NCBI GenBank assembly: GCA_003511165.1 | Contig: DOJW01000001.1 | Location: 113,839 to 177,838 of the forward strand | Source: Candidatus Dependentiae bacterium | GTDB taxonomy: Bacteria > Babelota > Babeliae > Babelales > UBA12411 | DNA length: 64,000 bases | Direction: 5' to 3' | In this document: in pieces, positions 39,104-47,245 of the stretch | Layout: each line of letters opens with the position of its first letter | Position numbering within the stretch: position 1 is the stretch's first letter | The notes under the pieces: generated by a model | What the model was told of the DNA's origin: nothing | Database searches by the model: none | The model's input: only the letters and a program-made list of their open reading frames with translations | Made by a program: the position numbers and the translations under genes

Positions 39104-39442
39104 ATGAAAAAATTAATTAAATTGGCTTTAGTTTCTTTGACAATTGCGAGTTTTGCTCTTGCAATGGAGGCTATGCCAAGAAGAAAAAATAGCTTATCGT
39201 TACGTTATTTAAAGGCTAATGAGGAAACAACAAAAAATCCAACGGAGGCTATTAGGTTTTCGGATAAAGAAAGTGCGCGGACTTTTATTGCTGAAATAAT
39301 GAAGTCCAATTTTAGTGTAACGACCAATTCTGTATTGTACATTCCAAAAAGCTTCACATTAGAAGGATTGAATTTTTGGGTAATTTCTGTTATTGAACCA
39401 GAGGATTCTACTTTAACTAACGAACAAGAAAAACAGCAATAA
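39104..39442 (+). CDS. Small exported protein, unknown
   Basis: A 112-residue protein with signal peptide (KKLIKLALVSLTIASFALA) followed by a basic RRKNS and a charged mature region. No family recognised. The preceding exported protein gene is 5 bases away, so the two are coexpressed. The last 30 bases overlap the 3' end of cdsA, which is coded on the other strand. Confidence 0.55.
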   Translation: MKKLIKLALVSLTIASFALAMEAMPRRKNSLSLRYLKANEETTKNPTEAIRFSDKESARTFIAEIMKSNFSVTTNSVLYIPKSFTLEGLNFWVISVIEPEDSTLTNEQEKQQ

Positions 39443-40042
39443 AATAATCGCTACAAAATAAACAGAATCAAATCGGTCTAATAATCCACCATGTCCAGGC
39501 AAAATTGAGCCGGTGTCTTTGACGCCGGCTTTTCTTTTTAAAAATGATTCGAAAATATCGCCGCCAAAAGCCACAAGTGTTAACAGGATCGAAATTGAAA
39601 CTGTTTGATATAAATTTTTGTGAAGTAAAAATAAATTAACAATTGTTACAAAGGCAAAGCTCCCAAGCAATCCTTCAAATGTTTTTTTAGGGCTTATTTG
39701 CGGACAAATTTTGTGTTTGCCTAAAAATTTACCTACAAAATATCCAGCCGTGTCCGCCGTCCATGCGATTAAAAATGGATAAAGCGCGATTAATTTGTTT
39801 GAGCTGTAAAAGTGTTTTGTTAAATAAATTAAACAAATGGTTGGAAGTATTGGATAAAGTGGTGTGATAAGCCAAAAATTTAAACTTTTAGGATTAATGA
39901 TTTTAGGCCATTCAAATATTAAAATGTAAATCAAAACTGCTAACAAAATAATTGTGCATAAGTTAGCAGAATAAAAAAAACATCCGAAGAATAAAATTCC
40001 ACTTATTGTTCCTGTCAAAATTCGCTTTAATGTTTCATTCAT
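39413..40042 (-). CDS. cdsA: Phosphatidate cytidylyltransferase
   Basis: A 209-residue membrane protein of about six helices. The C-terminal DTAGYFVGKFLGKHKICPQISPKKTFEG and LPGHGGLLDRFDS (cited in part: SPKKTFEG, PGHGGLLDRFDS) are the CdsA signature. It makes CDP-diacylglycerol. At 209 residues it is shorter than E. coli CdsA (~285), lacking N-terminal helices. It overlaps the fusion gene upstream by 4 bases; substrate and product are consecutive in the pathway. Confidence 0.9.
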   Translation of the reverse strand: MNETLKRILTGTISGILFFGCFFYSANLCTIILLAVLIYILIFEWPKIINPKSLNFWLITPLYPILPTICLIYLTKHFYSSNKLIALYPFLIAWTADTAGYFVGKFLGKHKICPQISPKKTFEGLLGSFAFVTIVNLFLLHKNLYQTVSISILLTLVAFGGDIFESFLKRKAGVKDTGSILPGHGGLLDRFDSVYFVAIILLLFFLFVS

Positions 40043-41055
40043 ACTAAAAACCTCATCAATATAAAAATTATCAAATTTGTATAAAAGGCTGCCAAAATAT
40101 CATCGAGCATTATACCTAATCCGCCATTTATTTTTTCTACTTTTTTAATCAAAAATGGTTTGAAAATATCAAAAAATCTAAAAATAAAAAAAGTTGCAAA
40201 ATACCAAACAAAGTTTTGGGGTAACATGAAAGTTGCAAACCACATTCCGACTACTTCATCAATAACAATTTGCGCGGGATCTTTTTGTCCTAATTTTTCA
40301 GCTACAAATTTAGAAGAAACTACACCTAGGGTGAATAAGATAAATAAAATTTGAAAGAATGTTATTGTTTGAACTTGTGGTAAAAATAAAAATAAAAGCA
40401 TAGCTATGAAACTTGCGATAGTTCCGGGTGCATATTTAATTTTTCCAATATAAAAAAATGTTGTTAAAAATTCGTAAGTTTTAAATACAACTTTGCTTTG
40501 ATTTATGGCTTTGATTTTATGTAGATAATCCATAGCGCTTTCTATGGTTGAAAATGCTATAAAGAATGTAAAAATCGGTAAAATATAAGATGATGCAATT
40601 ACCAAAAGTTGTATTTCCGATGCAAAGTAAAATTTGCAAAGTAAAAACAAAAATAAAAAATAAATAAATATAAATTGGAATGTGGTTTTAAATTTTGCAT
40701 TTTTAGAAGTTTGTAATGAATTTCCTGTTTTTATCATGAAAATTCTCAAACAAGTTATTAGTAAATCTCGAATAAAAATTATTATCAAAAACCAAAGCGG
40801 TATAATGTTTAGAAAATAAAAAGCTGCAAATGTAGATAAGATTAATACTTTGTCTGCGAGCGGATCTAAAAATTTTCCAAACTCAGAATTTGCATTATAT
40901 TTTCGTGCGACTTTACCATCAAAAAAATCTGTAATGCTTGCAATAGTAAAAATTACAATCGCAATAAAATAATGATTTTCATTGAAGATAAAATATAAAA
41001 AAAGTGGCGTAAGTAATATACGGAATAGGGTTAAGATGTTTGGCAAAAAGTACAT
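40039..41055 (-). CDS. pgsA: PgsA-PgpA fusion: PGP synthase plus PGP phosphatase
   Basis: A 338-residue membrane protein joining two families. Residues ~1-180 are a CDP-alcohol phosphatidyltransferase with the full D43-x2-D46-G-x2-A-R-x8-G-x3-D64-x3-D68 motif. Residues ~199-338 match phosphatidylglycerophosphatase A: KYAPGT (207-212), DPAQIVIDEVVG (259-270), RFFDIFKP (293-300), GGLGIMLDDILA (311-322). The chain would make phosphatidylglycerophosphate and dephosphorylate it. Frame is continuous with no stop or shift between halves. It abuts cdsA, which supplies CDP-diacylglycerol. Confidence 0.85.
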   Translation of the reverse strand: MYFLPNILTLFRILLTPLFLYFIFNENHYFIAIVIFTIASITDFFDGKVARKYNANSEFGKFLDPLADKVLILSTFAAFYFLNIIPLWFLIIIFIRDLLITCLRIFMIKTGNSLQTSKNAKFKTTFQFIFIYFLFLFLLCKFYFASEIQLLVIASSYILPIFTFFIAFSTIESAMDYLHKIKAINQSKVVFKTYEFLTTFFYIGKIKYAPGTIASFIAMLLFLFLPQVQTITFFQILFILFTLGVVSSKFVAEKLGQKDPAQIVIDEVVGMWFATFMLPQNFVWYFATFFIFRFFDIFKPFLIKKVEKINGGLGIMLDDILAAFYTNLIIFILMRFLV

Positions 41056-42083
41056 TTTATTTTATTTAAAACTTCTTGTGGGGTAATGGATTTAATATGG
41101 AGATCTTTAGGGGCAAATATTATTTTGGATTCCTCAAGCTTGTATGGTTTCCACTCTGGAGATTTTGTTCTCATGAGTGCAATTTGCGGAATTTTTAAAG
41201 CTTGAGCCAAATGCATTGTAGATGTTTCTACGGAGATTACTAAGTTACAGAGTGAAAGCATTGCAGGTAGTTCAAAAAAACTTTCTTTTGCTGTAAAAAA
41301 GATGATGTTTTCATTTTTATAAATTTCTTTTTTATTTTCAAAGTTTTCAACTTCTTGTGGTGGTATGTTTACAATGAAATTTTGGTTGGCAAATTTTGGA
41401 ATTTTTTTTAGCTCTGATATCAATGAAGCTACATTTTCCATTGGCCAGCTTCTTTTTTTATTGCTTGCAAAAGCATTGATAAAAACTGATGATCGATTTT
41501 TCATTTGTGGATGTTTTGCTAAAACTGAAGTTTCTATTTTTTTATCAATCTCGATTTGTGGTAATTTTTCTTCATCTTTTAATTTAAAATTAAATAGTCT
41601 TTCAAACCAGAAGCCATAAAGATCTGTTATGTGACAATTTGGTAGAGAATCTTTTAAAAACATATTTAAATTTCTGTCATATTTCTCTTCATTACTTCGA
41701 ATTCCAGCTTTAAAAGCAGATTTACTTATTTTTTCAGTGTAATCATTGTAAACCCAAGGGCGCAGGCATCCAAACGAGATTACTTGAATATAATTTTCAG
41801 CGGCTGCTTTTTGTAAAAATTCTTTTTTAGATTTGGGATTCGATGTTACATGATAAACGATATCGAAGATATTGCTTTTTTTTGCCCATTCTACGACAGC
41901 ATTTGATTGTTGTGGTTTTTTGAAAAAATTAAACCAAAAGCTTGATTTTCCACGGCTTTCATCGACACAAAGATCTATTTTTAAAAAAGAAAGTTTTTCT
42001 GTTAATTTTTTAAAATATGGTTGCATGTATAAAAAGTCGCCAATTGCAAGATGAGTTATAAAAAGTGTTTTTTTAGAGGACAT
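41031..42083 (-). CDS. Glycosyltransferase family 9 (heptosyltransferase-like)
   Basis: A GT9 protein of about 350 residues. The N-terminus KTLFITHLAIGDFLYMQPYFKKL is the acceptor-side motif, and SVFINAFASNKKRSWPMENVASLI and VISVETSTMHLAQALKIPQIALM (in part) match the ADP-heptose-binding lobe. I chose the Met at 42083 instead of the longer frame to 42134, which runs into yicC; overlap is then 11 bases. It likely adds a heptose or similar to the lipopolysaccharide core. Confidence 0.8.
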   Translation of the reverse strand: MSSKKTLFITHLAIGDFLYMQPYFKKLTEKLSFLKIDLCVDESRGKSSFWFNFFKKPQQSNAVVEWAKKSNIFDIVYHVTSNPKSKKEFLQKAAAENYIQVISFGCLRPWVYNDYTEKISKSAFKAGIRSNEEKYDRNLNMFLKDSLPNCHITDLYGFWFERLFNFKLKDEEKLPQIEIDKKIETSVLAKHPQMKNRSSVFINAFASNKKRSWPMENVASLISELKKIPKFANQNFIVNIPPQEVENFENKKEIYKNENIIFFTAKESFFELPAMLSLCNLVISVETSTMHLAQALKIPQIALMRTKSPEWKPYKLEESKIIFAPKDLHIKSITPQEVLNKIKCTFCQTS

Positions 42084-42963
42084 TTTGAACTTGCTCTCGG
42101 ATTTTTTCAAGTTCCACTTTGATATTAACAGCAAGAGTATTTAGATCAAAGTTTGATCCCTTAGCGGTAATTGTATTGATTTCGCGGGCAAGTTCTTGCA
42201 AAACAAAATCTAAATGTTTTCCCTTTTCGGCGTCTTTATTTTTTATTATTTTTTTTGCATTATCGAGGTGACTTTGAAATCTTATGACTTCTTCGTTTAT
42301 GTCCATTTTGTTAAGGATTGCATATGCATTTTCAAGTTGTCCTTTTGCTTCTTCGTTTCCTTCTTGTGCGGAGGAAAGTGTTTTAGAAACCAAGTTTTTT
42401 TGTTCTTTCATCAATTGTTCATTTATTTTCTTAATTTTTTCCATCAAAGAAGTACAGCTTTTTATGCGGTCTTCTAAATCTTTTTGAATGCATGCTCCTT
42501 CATTTCTTCTAGATTTAGCAAGCTTTTCAGCTGCTTTTTTTATAGCATCCAAAATCGCATCGATTACGGTTTTAGTGATTTCTATTTTTTCTGTTACAAA
42601 AACATTGGGCAGTGAAAGTATGTCGGAAATGGTGATATTTCCTTGAAGTTGAAATTTGGATTTTAATGTTTTTGCTGCTGTTATGTATGATTCGACAACG
42701 GAAATGGAGGGAGAAATTTTTTGAAGTTCATTATCGCCAGATTCTGTTGAAATCGTAAGATAAATTCGTCCTCTTAAAATGTTATTTTTGAGCATGGAAG
42801 TTATATCATTTTCAAGAAAAATCAGACTGTTTGGAAATCTACATGTGATTTCAAAAAATCTAGAATTGATCGATTTTAGTTCGATGTTGAGATTTATTTT
42901 TTTCTTTTTATTTAAGTTTATTTCTACTATTTGATTTCCGTAACCTGTCATACTAAGCAGCAT
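42073..42963 (-). CDS. yicC: YicC family endoribonuclease
   Basis: A 296-residue YicC-like protein: LSMTGYG at the start, SINSRFFEITCRFP, RGRIYLTIS, and the C-terminal DEEVIRFQSHLDN-like INEEVIRFQSHLDNAKK and GKHLDFVLQELAREINTI. YicC proteins are RNase-like factors in RNA decay. It sits between yebC (upstream) and the GT9 gene (overlap). Confidence 0.9.
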   Translation of the reverse strand: MLLSMTGYGNQIVEINLNKKKKINLNIELKSINSRFFEITCRFPNSLIFLENDITSMLKNNILRGRIYLTISTESGDNELQKISPSISVVESYITAAKTLKSKFQLQGNITISDILSLPNVFVTEKIEITKTVIDAILDAIKKAAEKLAKSRRNEGACIQKDLEDRIKSCTSLMEKIKKINEQLMKEQKNLVSKTLSSAQEGNEEAKGQLENAYAILNKMDINEEVIRFQSHLDNAKKIIKNKDAEKGKHLDFVLQELAREINTITAKGSNFDLNTLAVNIKVELEKIREQVQNVL

Positions 42964-42976
42964 TGTACATCTCCTT

Positions 42977-43693
42977 TTATTTTAAATTGGCAAAGACGCT
43001 GTTAACATCATCAAGATCTTCTAGCTCTTCAAGTAATTTATAAACTTTTTCTTCATCATGAGCTGATGTTTCAAGAGGATTTTTTGCAACCCATGCTATT
43101 TCGGATGATTCAACTTTTAAGTTTTGTGTTTCTGCCGCTTTTTTAACTTTTTCGAGATCTTCGGTCGCGCAATAAATATGGAAAAGATCTTCGTCTAAAG
43201 AAATATCATCAATATTGTAATCTATTAATTTTTCTAAAACTTCATCTTCGCTATGTCCGTTTGATTTTATTGCTATAACACCTTTTTTTTCAAACATCCA
43301 ACTAACCGAGCCGCCTTCGCCTAGTTTTCCGCCAGATTTTATAAATAAATGTCGAAGGTCTGAAACCGTTCTGTTTTTATTATCGGATAAAGTTTCAACT
43401 AAAATTGCTACTCCAGCTGGTCCATATCCTTCGTACATAAATGGTTCATAATTTTCGCCTGCAAGTTCGCCAGTTCCTTTTTTTATCGCACGGGTAATAT
43501 TGTCGATAGGCATATTTTCAGATTTTGCTTTTTCTATCAAAAGTCTTAATTTTGCATTTCCAGCGATATCGCCACCGCCATCTCTTGCAGCGACAGTTAT
43601 TTCTCTAATGATTTTTGTAAATACTTTACCTTTTTTAGCATCTAGAGCGGCCTTTTTTCTTTTTATCGTCGCCCATTTAGAATGTCCTGACAT
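42977..43693 (-). CDS. yebC: YebC/PmpR family regulator
   Basis: About 238 residues. The natural start is MSGHSKWATIKRKKAA at 43693 with GGAGAAACT upstream, not the 43720 start of the open frame. KGKVFTKIIREITVAARDGG, NMPIDNITRAIKKGTG and EGYGPAGVAILVE are typical. Family members are DNA-binding regulators, and some relieve ribosome stalling at polyproline, which complements efp here. Confidence 0.92.
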   Translation of the reverse strand: MSGHSKWATIKRKKAALDAKKGKVFTKIIREITVAARDGGGDIAGNAKLRLLIEKAKSENMPIDNITRAIKKGTGELAGENYEPFMYEGYGPAGVAILVETLSDNKNRTVSDLRHLFIKSGGKLGEGGSVSWMFEKKGVIAIKSNGHSEDEVLEKLIDYNIDDISLDEDLFHIYCATEDLEKVKKAAETQNLKVESSEIAWVAKNPLETSAHDEEKVYKLLEELEDLDDVNSVFANLK

Positions 43694-43905
43694 AGTTTCT
43701 CCAATGTTTATAAATTTCAAATTTATAAATGATTCCAGAATAATTTAACTATTTTTGTTTTAATTGTCGACTTGCGGATTTATAAAAAATTTTATTTGAA
43801 TTACAAAACTTAATTTAAAGTTTTTACGACTTGATTGAGAGTTTGGTTTAAGAAGGGCTAAAATTAAAATAAAGGTAAGAATTCTCTATCGAAGGGGGGC
43901 TTGAG

Positions 43906-44661
43906 ATGAGAAGTTTTTTATCAGGTTTTAAACAATTGGCATTGTTTATTCTTTTATTGTTTCCAATAAATATTTTAAGTTTTTTTCCTGCTTTATCTAA
44001 CGATCAAATAATTGATGCTGCAAAGAATTTTTTTTCGCAGGTGATTGGTTTTGATACTGTGATGGAAAATTTTGAGCGCGATAAAGAGGGACAAAAAGGT
44101 AGGGTTTTTGAATTGGAAGCTGCGCTTTTTGCGCTTGGGGAAAAGAATCAAATAGTTGAAGGTTTTAGCTTGCAGATAGAACCGATTAATGGTCCGCAAG
44201 ATGTTTGTTTTGCGGGTATAGATTTTCAATTTAGAACAACCGAATATGATGTGGTAACAAATCGATATTTGATAGAAGCCAAAAATTGTAGAAATTTGCA
44301 TGGTAGTAAAGCCGAATATCAGTTTAATAAAGAGCATCATGTTTTAGGGTGGTTGAGATTACTTCGGGATGAAATAAATAACGGTAGAGTAGGTGTTGAT
44401 GTCCTTATGGATCGTAATAAATGGTATTTAAGTTTAAATGGTGACTGTACAAAAAATGTGCCATTAGGGTTAACTTGTTCTTGGCTTGCAAATGTGGTAA
44501 ATAAAGAGGCATACAGATCCTTGTGGAAGGAATTACTTGAAGAGATTTATGCGAAAAAATTTGTAGTTTTTAGTAAAAATAAGGTTGGCAATGAATTTGT
44601 ATCAATTATAGAAGAGGAAGGTATTAAAATTGTCGATGGCTCTAGAATTTATAGAAGCTAA
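43906..44661 (+). CDS. Exported PD-(D/E)XK nuclease-like protein (copy 1)
   Basis: A 251-residue protein with an N-terminal signal/membrane segment (residues ~10-31). Then come a helix with E69/E71 (GRVFELEAA), and strands with D115 and E124-x-K126 (YDVVTNRYLIEAK), the order of restriction-endonuclease-like active sites. A LGWLRLL helix follows. No named family is recognised; nuclease function is inferred from the motif and context. A very strong GAAGGGGGGC site precedes the ATG. A similar protein is coded 113 bases downstream. Confidence 0.6.
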   Translation: MRSFLSGFKQLALFILLLFPINILSFFPALSNDQIIDAAKNFFSQVIGFDTVMENFERDKEGQKGRVFELEAALFALGEKNQIVEGFSLQIEPINGPQDVCFAGIDFQFRTTEYDVVTNRYLIEAKNCRNLHGSKAEYQFNKEHHVLGWLRLLRDEINNGRVGVDVLMDRNKWYLSLNGDCTKNVPLGLTCSWLANVVNKEAYRSLWKELLEEIYAKKFVVFSKNKVGNEFVSIIEEEGIKIVDGSRIYRS

Positions 44662-44666
44662 ATATC

Positions 44667-44712
44667 AGCTGCAATAAAATGAAATTATGTTAAATCTTAT
44701 TTTATTGCAGTT
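44667..44712. repeat. Inverted repeat between the nuclease-like genes
   Basis: CTGCAATAAAAT (44669-44680) is matched by ATTTTATTGCAG (44699-44710), a perfect 12-bp stem with an 18-base loop, one more outer pair possible with a wobble. No T run follows, so it may be a processing hairpin or weak terminator. Confidence 0.5.
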
Positions 44713-44773
44713 GGTTATTCTGTTGAAGTAATATTACCCAAATGATAGTGTATAACTGTCAAAGGGGGAAGCA

Positions 44774-45727
44774 ATGAATAGTTTAGTAAAAAAGCGTTCG
44801 CTTTATCACATCTTTAGATTGTTTTGGCCTAGTCGTTTTTATTTTTTTTTAATTTTATTTTCTTTTTTTTCAATAAATATATTTAGTTATAATAGAATAT
44901 TGCCGTTTTCAAACGAAGAAGTTTTACTTTTCGGAAATAAATATTTTTTTGGTATTTCTGGCTTTGCTTCTACTTATTCAATTGCTCGGAAAAATCCATT
45001 AGATGATCTAGGAAGATGTTTTGAGATAGATACAGCTAGATTCTTTTGGGAAAATAAAGTTGATATAGTTGGCTTTGATTTACAGTTTGGTTTTATAGAT
45101 TTTTCTCCTCAAGGCTTGAATTCACCACGAATTAATCATGCAAAGTTTTCTGAAGATAAAAAAATTAAATCTTATGGAGTAGAGTTTGATGTTATTACTT
45201 CAGATATGTTAATAGAATGCAAATCTGGTTGGATTGCAAATAAGCAAATTAGAGCTCTTAAAAAGAAAATAATATTTCTTGGGTGGATTGAGGAGTTATG
45301 GAAGAGAATTCAAAGTAAAGAGGCTGAAACTCCGCGGTGTGTTAATGTTGGAAGAAATTATTATTTAGTTGTGAAAGATTCAATTTTGACGGAGGATCAA
45401 GAACTTCATTTATATTGCTCTTATATAAAGTCTAAAAATTTAGATAAAAGTGAGGATCAAGAAAAGTTTATTAGGGATTGGTTTGCCTTTTTTAAAAGTT
45501 TATCTAAAAAAAGTTTTATGGTTTGTTATAAACCAGTTCTTTTTGAACAAGATAAAAATATTCTTTTAAATGAAGTTAAAGATGCTTATGAATTTATTTG
45601 TAAAACTAATTTTAATGAGAACTTTTCACTTTTAGATGGATATGATATTTATTTAGATGCTTCGCCTGCTCCAAGTGAAGATGAAATAAGTGATGCAGAA
45701 GAAGTTATGCTTTTGCGTCGATATTAA
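44774..45727 (+). CDS. Exported PD-(D/E)XK nuclease-like protein (copy 2)
   Basis: A 317-residue protein with an N-terminal membrane/signal segment (~19-38). The core parallels the previous gene: GRCFEIDTARF (E84), EFDVITSDMLIECK (D139, E148-x-K150), then FLGWIEELW. The C-terminal ~150 residues are longer and end in an acidic tail. AAAGGGGGAAG precedes the ATG, like the first copy. The last 4 bases overlap the end of convergent ruvB. I infer a secreted or periplasmic nuclease, perhaps host-directed. Confidence 0.6.
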   Translation: MNSLVKKRSLYHIFRLFWPSRFYFFLILFSFFSINIFSYNRILPFSNEEVLLFGNKYFFGISGFASTYSIARKNPLDDLGRCFEIDTARFFWENKVDIVGFDLQFGFIDFSPQGLNSPRINHAKFSEDKKIKSYGVEFDVITSDMLIECKSGWIANKQIRALKKKIIFLGWIEELWKRIQSKEAETPRCVNVGRNYYLVVKDSILTEDQELHLYCSYIKSKNLDKSEDQEKFIRDWFAFFKSLSKKSFMVCYKPVLFEQDKNILLNEVKDAYEFICKTNFNENFSLLDGYDIYLDASPAPSEDEISDAEEVMLLRRY

Positions 45728-46758
45728 AAAAGTGAATTTTGTTCTATCACATCTTCATCGAGCAGCTTTTTTCGCAAGTAGGGTAATTTTTTAGGAGTTA
45801 TTTGTCTACCGCGGGAGTTTTTCTGCAAAAGTCCAAGTCGTAGCAAAAAAGGCTCGCAAAATGTTTCGATTGTGTCTTTATCTTCGCCCGTCATTGCTGC
45901 AAGTGTTTCAAGACCTACAGGTCCTCCATCAAAATCTCTTATCATGCAGATCAAAATGTCTCTATCTAGCTTATTTAATCCATCATTATCAATTCCAAGA
46001 AAATTTAAAGCTTCATTAACAACGAAATCATCAATTATTTTTTGATTTTTTACTTGTGCGAAATCACGAACTCGTCTTAGTAATCTTTTAACAATTCGAG
46101 GTGTTCCTCGGCCTCTTTGACCCAAAATCAAAGCTGCTTGCGCAGTTATTTCCATCCCTAAATATTTACTGTTTTGCATAACAATTTGTGCTAAATCTTC
46201 AGATTCATAAAAATCAAGCCGTTCAACAATTCCAAATCGTGTTTGCAGCGGTCCAGAGATTAGAGAAGTTTTTGTAGTGGCACCGATTACTGTAAATCTG
46301 TTTAGTGGTAGTCTAACAGACTTTGCACCTGCTCCTTGACCTATGATCATGTCTATGCAGAAATTTTCCATTGCGCTGTACAAACTCTCTTCAACAATTT
46401 TTGGCAGACGGTGGATTTCGTCGATAAATAAGATTTCACGTTCTTCCATGTTTGAAATGATTGCAACCAAATCTCCACTTCGTTCCAAAACCGGTCCGCT
46501 TGTGATTTTTATATTAACCCCAAGCTCTTTTGCCATCACATTTGCAAGTGTTGTTTTACCAAGCCCAGGAGGTCCAAAAAGTAAAAGATGATCGAGCGCC
46601 TCGGATCGCATTTTGCAGGCTTTTGTGTAAACTTCCAGTTTTTCTTTGACTATTTTTTGTCCTAAATATTCATCAAAGTTTGATGGTTCAAAAGAAAAAG
46701 CCTTATCATCGGTGATTTCTTTTAGGTTTACAAGTTCAAGTGGAGTTTCTAAGTTCAT
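45724..46758 (-). CDS. ruvB: Holliday junction helicase RuvB
   Basis: A 344-residue AAA+ ATPase: FDEYLGQ, Walker A GPPGLGKT (62-69), Walker B ILFIDEIHR (DEIH 113-116), and GGPVGLETLAAMTGED in the C-terminal winged helix. It drives branch migration with RuvA. Length and motifs are normal; ruvA and ruvC are not in this window. Confidence 0.95.
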   Translation of the reverse strand: MNLETPLELVNLKEITDDKAFSFEPSNFDEYLGQKIVKEKLEVYTKACKMRSEALDHLLLFGPPGLGKTTLANVMAKELGVNIKITSGPVLERSGDLVAIISNMEEREILFIDEIHRLPKIVEESLYSAMENFCIDMIIGQGAGAKSVRLPLNRFTVIGATTKTSLISGPLQTRFGIVERLDFYESEDLAQIVMQNSKYLGMEITAQAALILGQRGRGTPRIVKRLLRRVRDFAQVKNQKIIDDFVVNEALNFLGIDNDGLNKLDRDILICMIRDFDGGPVGLETLAAMTGEDKDTIETFCEPFLLRLGLLQKNSRGRQITPKKLPYLRKKLLDEDVIEQNSLF

Positions 46759-46892
46759 TAAAATCTCTAAAAAGGTTAGTTTTAATTTTTAAATTTAGTT
46801 TCTAAAATTTACCACTAAACTTAAAATAATGCTTTCTGTTTTTTATAGATTTTGATAATATCGGGTTGTTTTCTTTTGATTTTCCAAATTTT

Positions 46893-46968
46893 GGGTTGCT
46901 AGCTCAATTGGTAGAGCAACAGACTCTTAATCTGCAGGTTCGGGGTTCGATTCCCCGGCGACCCACCA
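46893..46968 (+). tRNA. tRNA-Lys(CTT)
   Basis: A 76-base cloverleaf: acceptor GGGTTGC/GCGACCC, D arm, anticodon loop CTCTTAA (anticodon CTT), T arm CGGGG-TTCGATT-CCCCG, and encoded CCA. The first pair of the anticodon stem is A-C. Confidence 0.95.
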
Positions 46969-46977
46969 AAATAAGAT

Positions 46978-47064
46978 GCAAGGGTGGCGAAATTGGTAGA
47001 CGCACTGGCCTTAGGAGCCAGCCCTCGAAAGAGGATGGGGGTTCGAGTCCCCCCTCTTGCACCA
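46978..47064 (+). tRNA. tRNA-Leu(TAG)
   Basis: An 87-base class II tRNA: acceptor GCAAGGG/CTCTTGC, anticodon stem CTGGC/GCCAG with loop CTTAGGA (anticodon TAG), a long variable arm, T loop GTTCGAGTC and encoded CCA. It is 9 bases after tRNA-Lys and likely cotranscribed. Confidence 0.95.
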
Positions 47065-47245
47065 AAATATCTAATTTTTATTCATAAGTTCTTGTGAAAA
47101 TATTTATCTACGAAAAAATATTTGTAGGTTATTTCAACAAAATTGTTTTTTAATTTAGAACAAAATTTTAAAACACTCGCTAATTTTATTTTCGATAACT
47201 AAGCTACAAAAAAATTGTTTTTAAATTATTAAAGGAGAGTAATTT

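Noticed and set aside
46866..47087. A 73-codon open frame on the plus strand
   Set aside because: It is the translation of the two tRNA genes (Lys and Leu), which explain the sequence fully.
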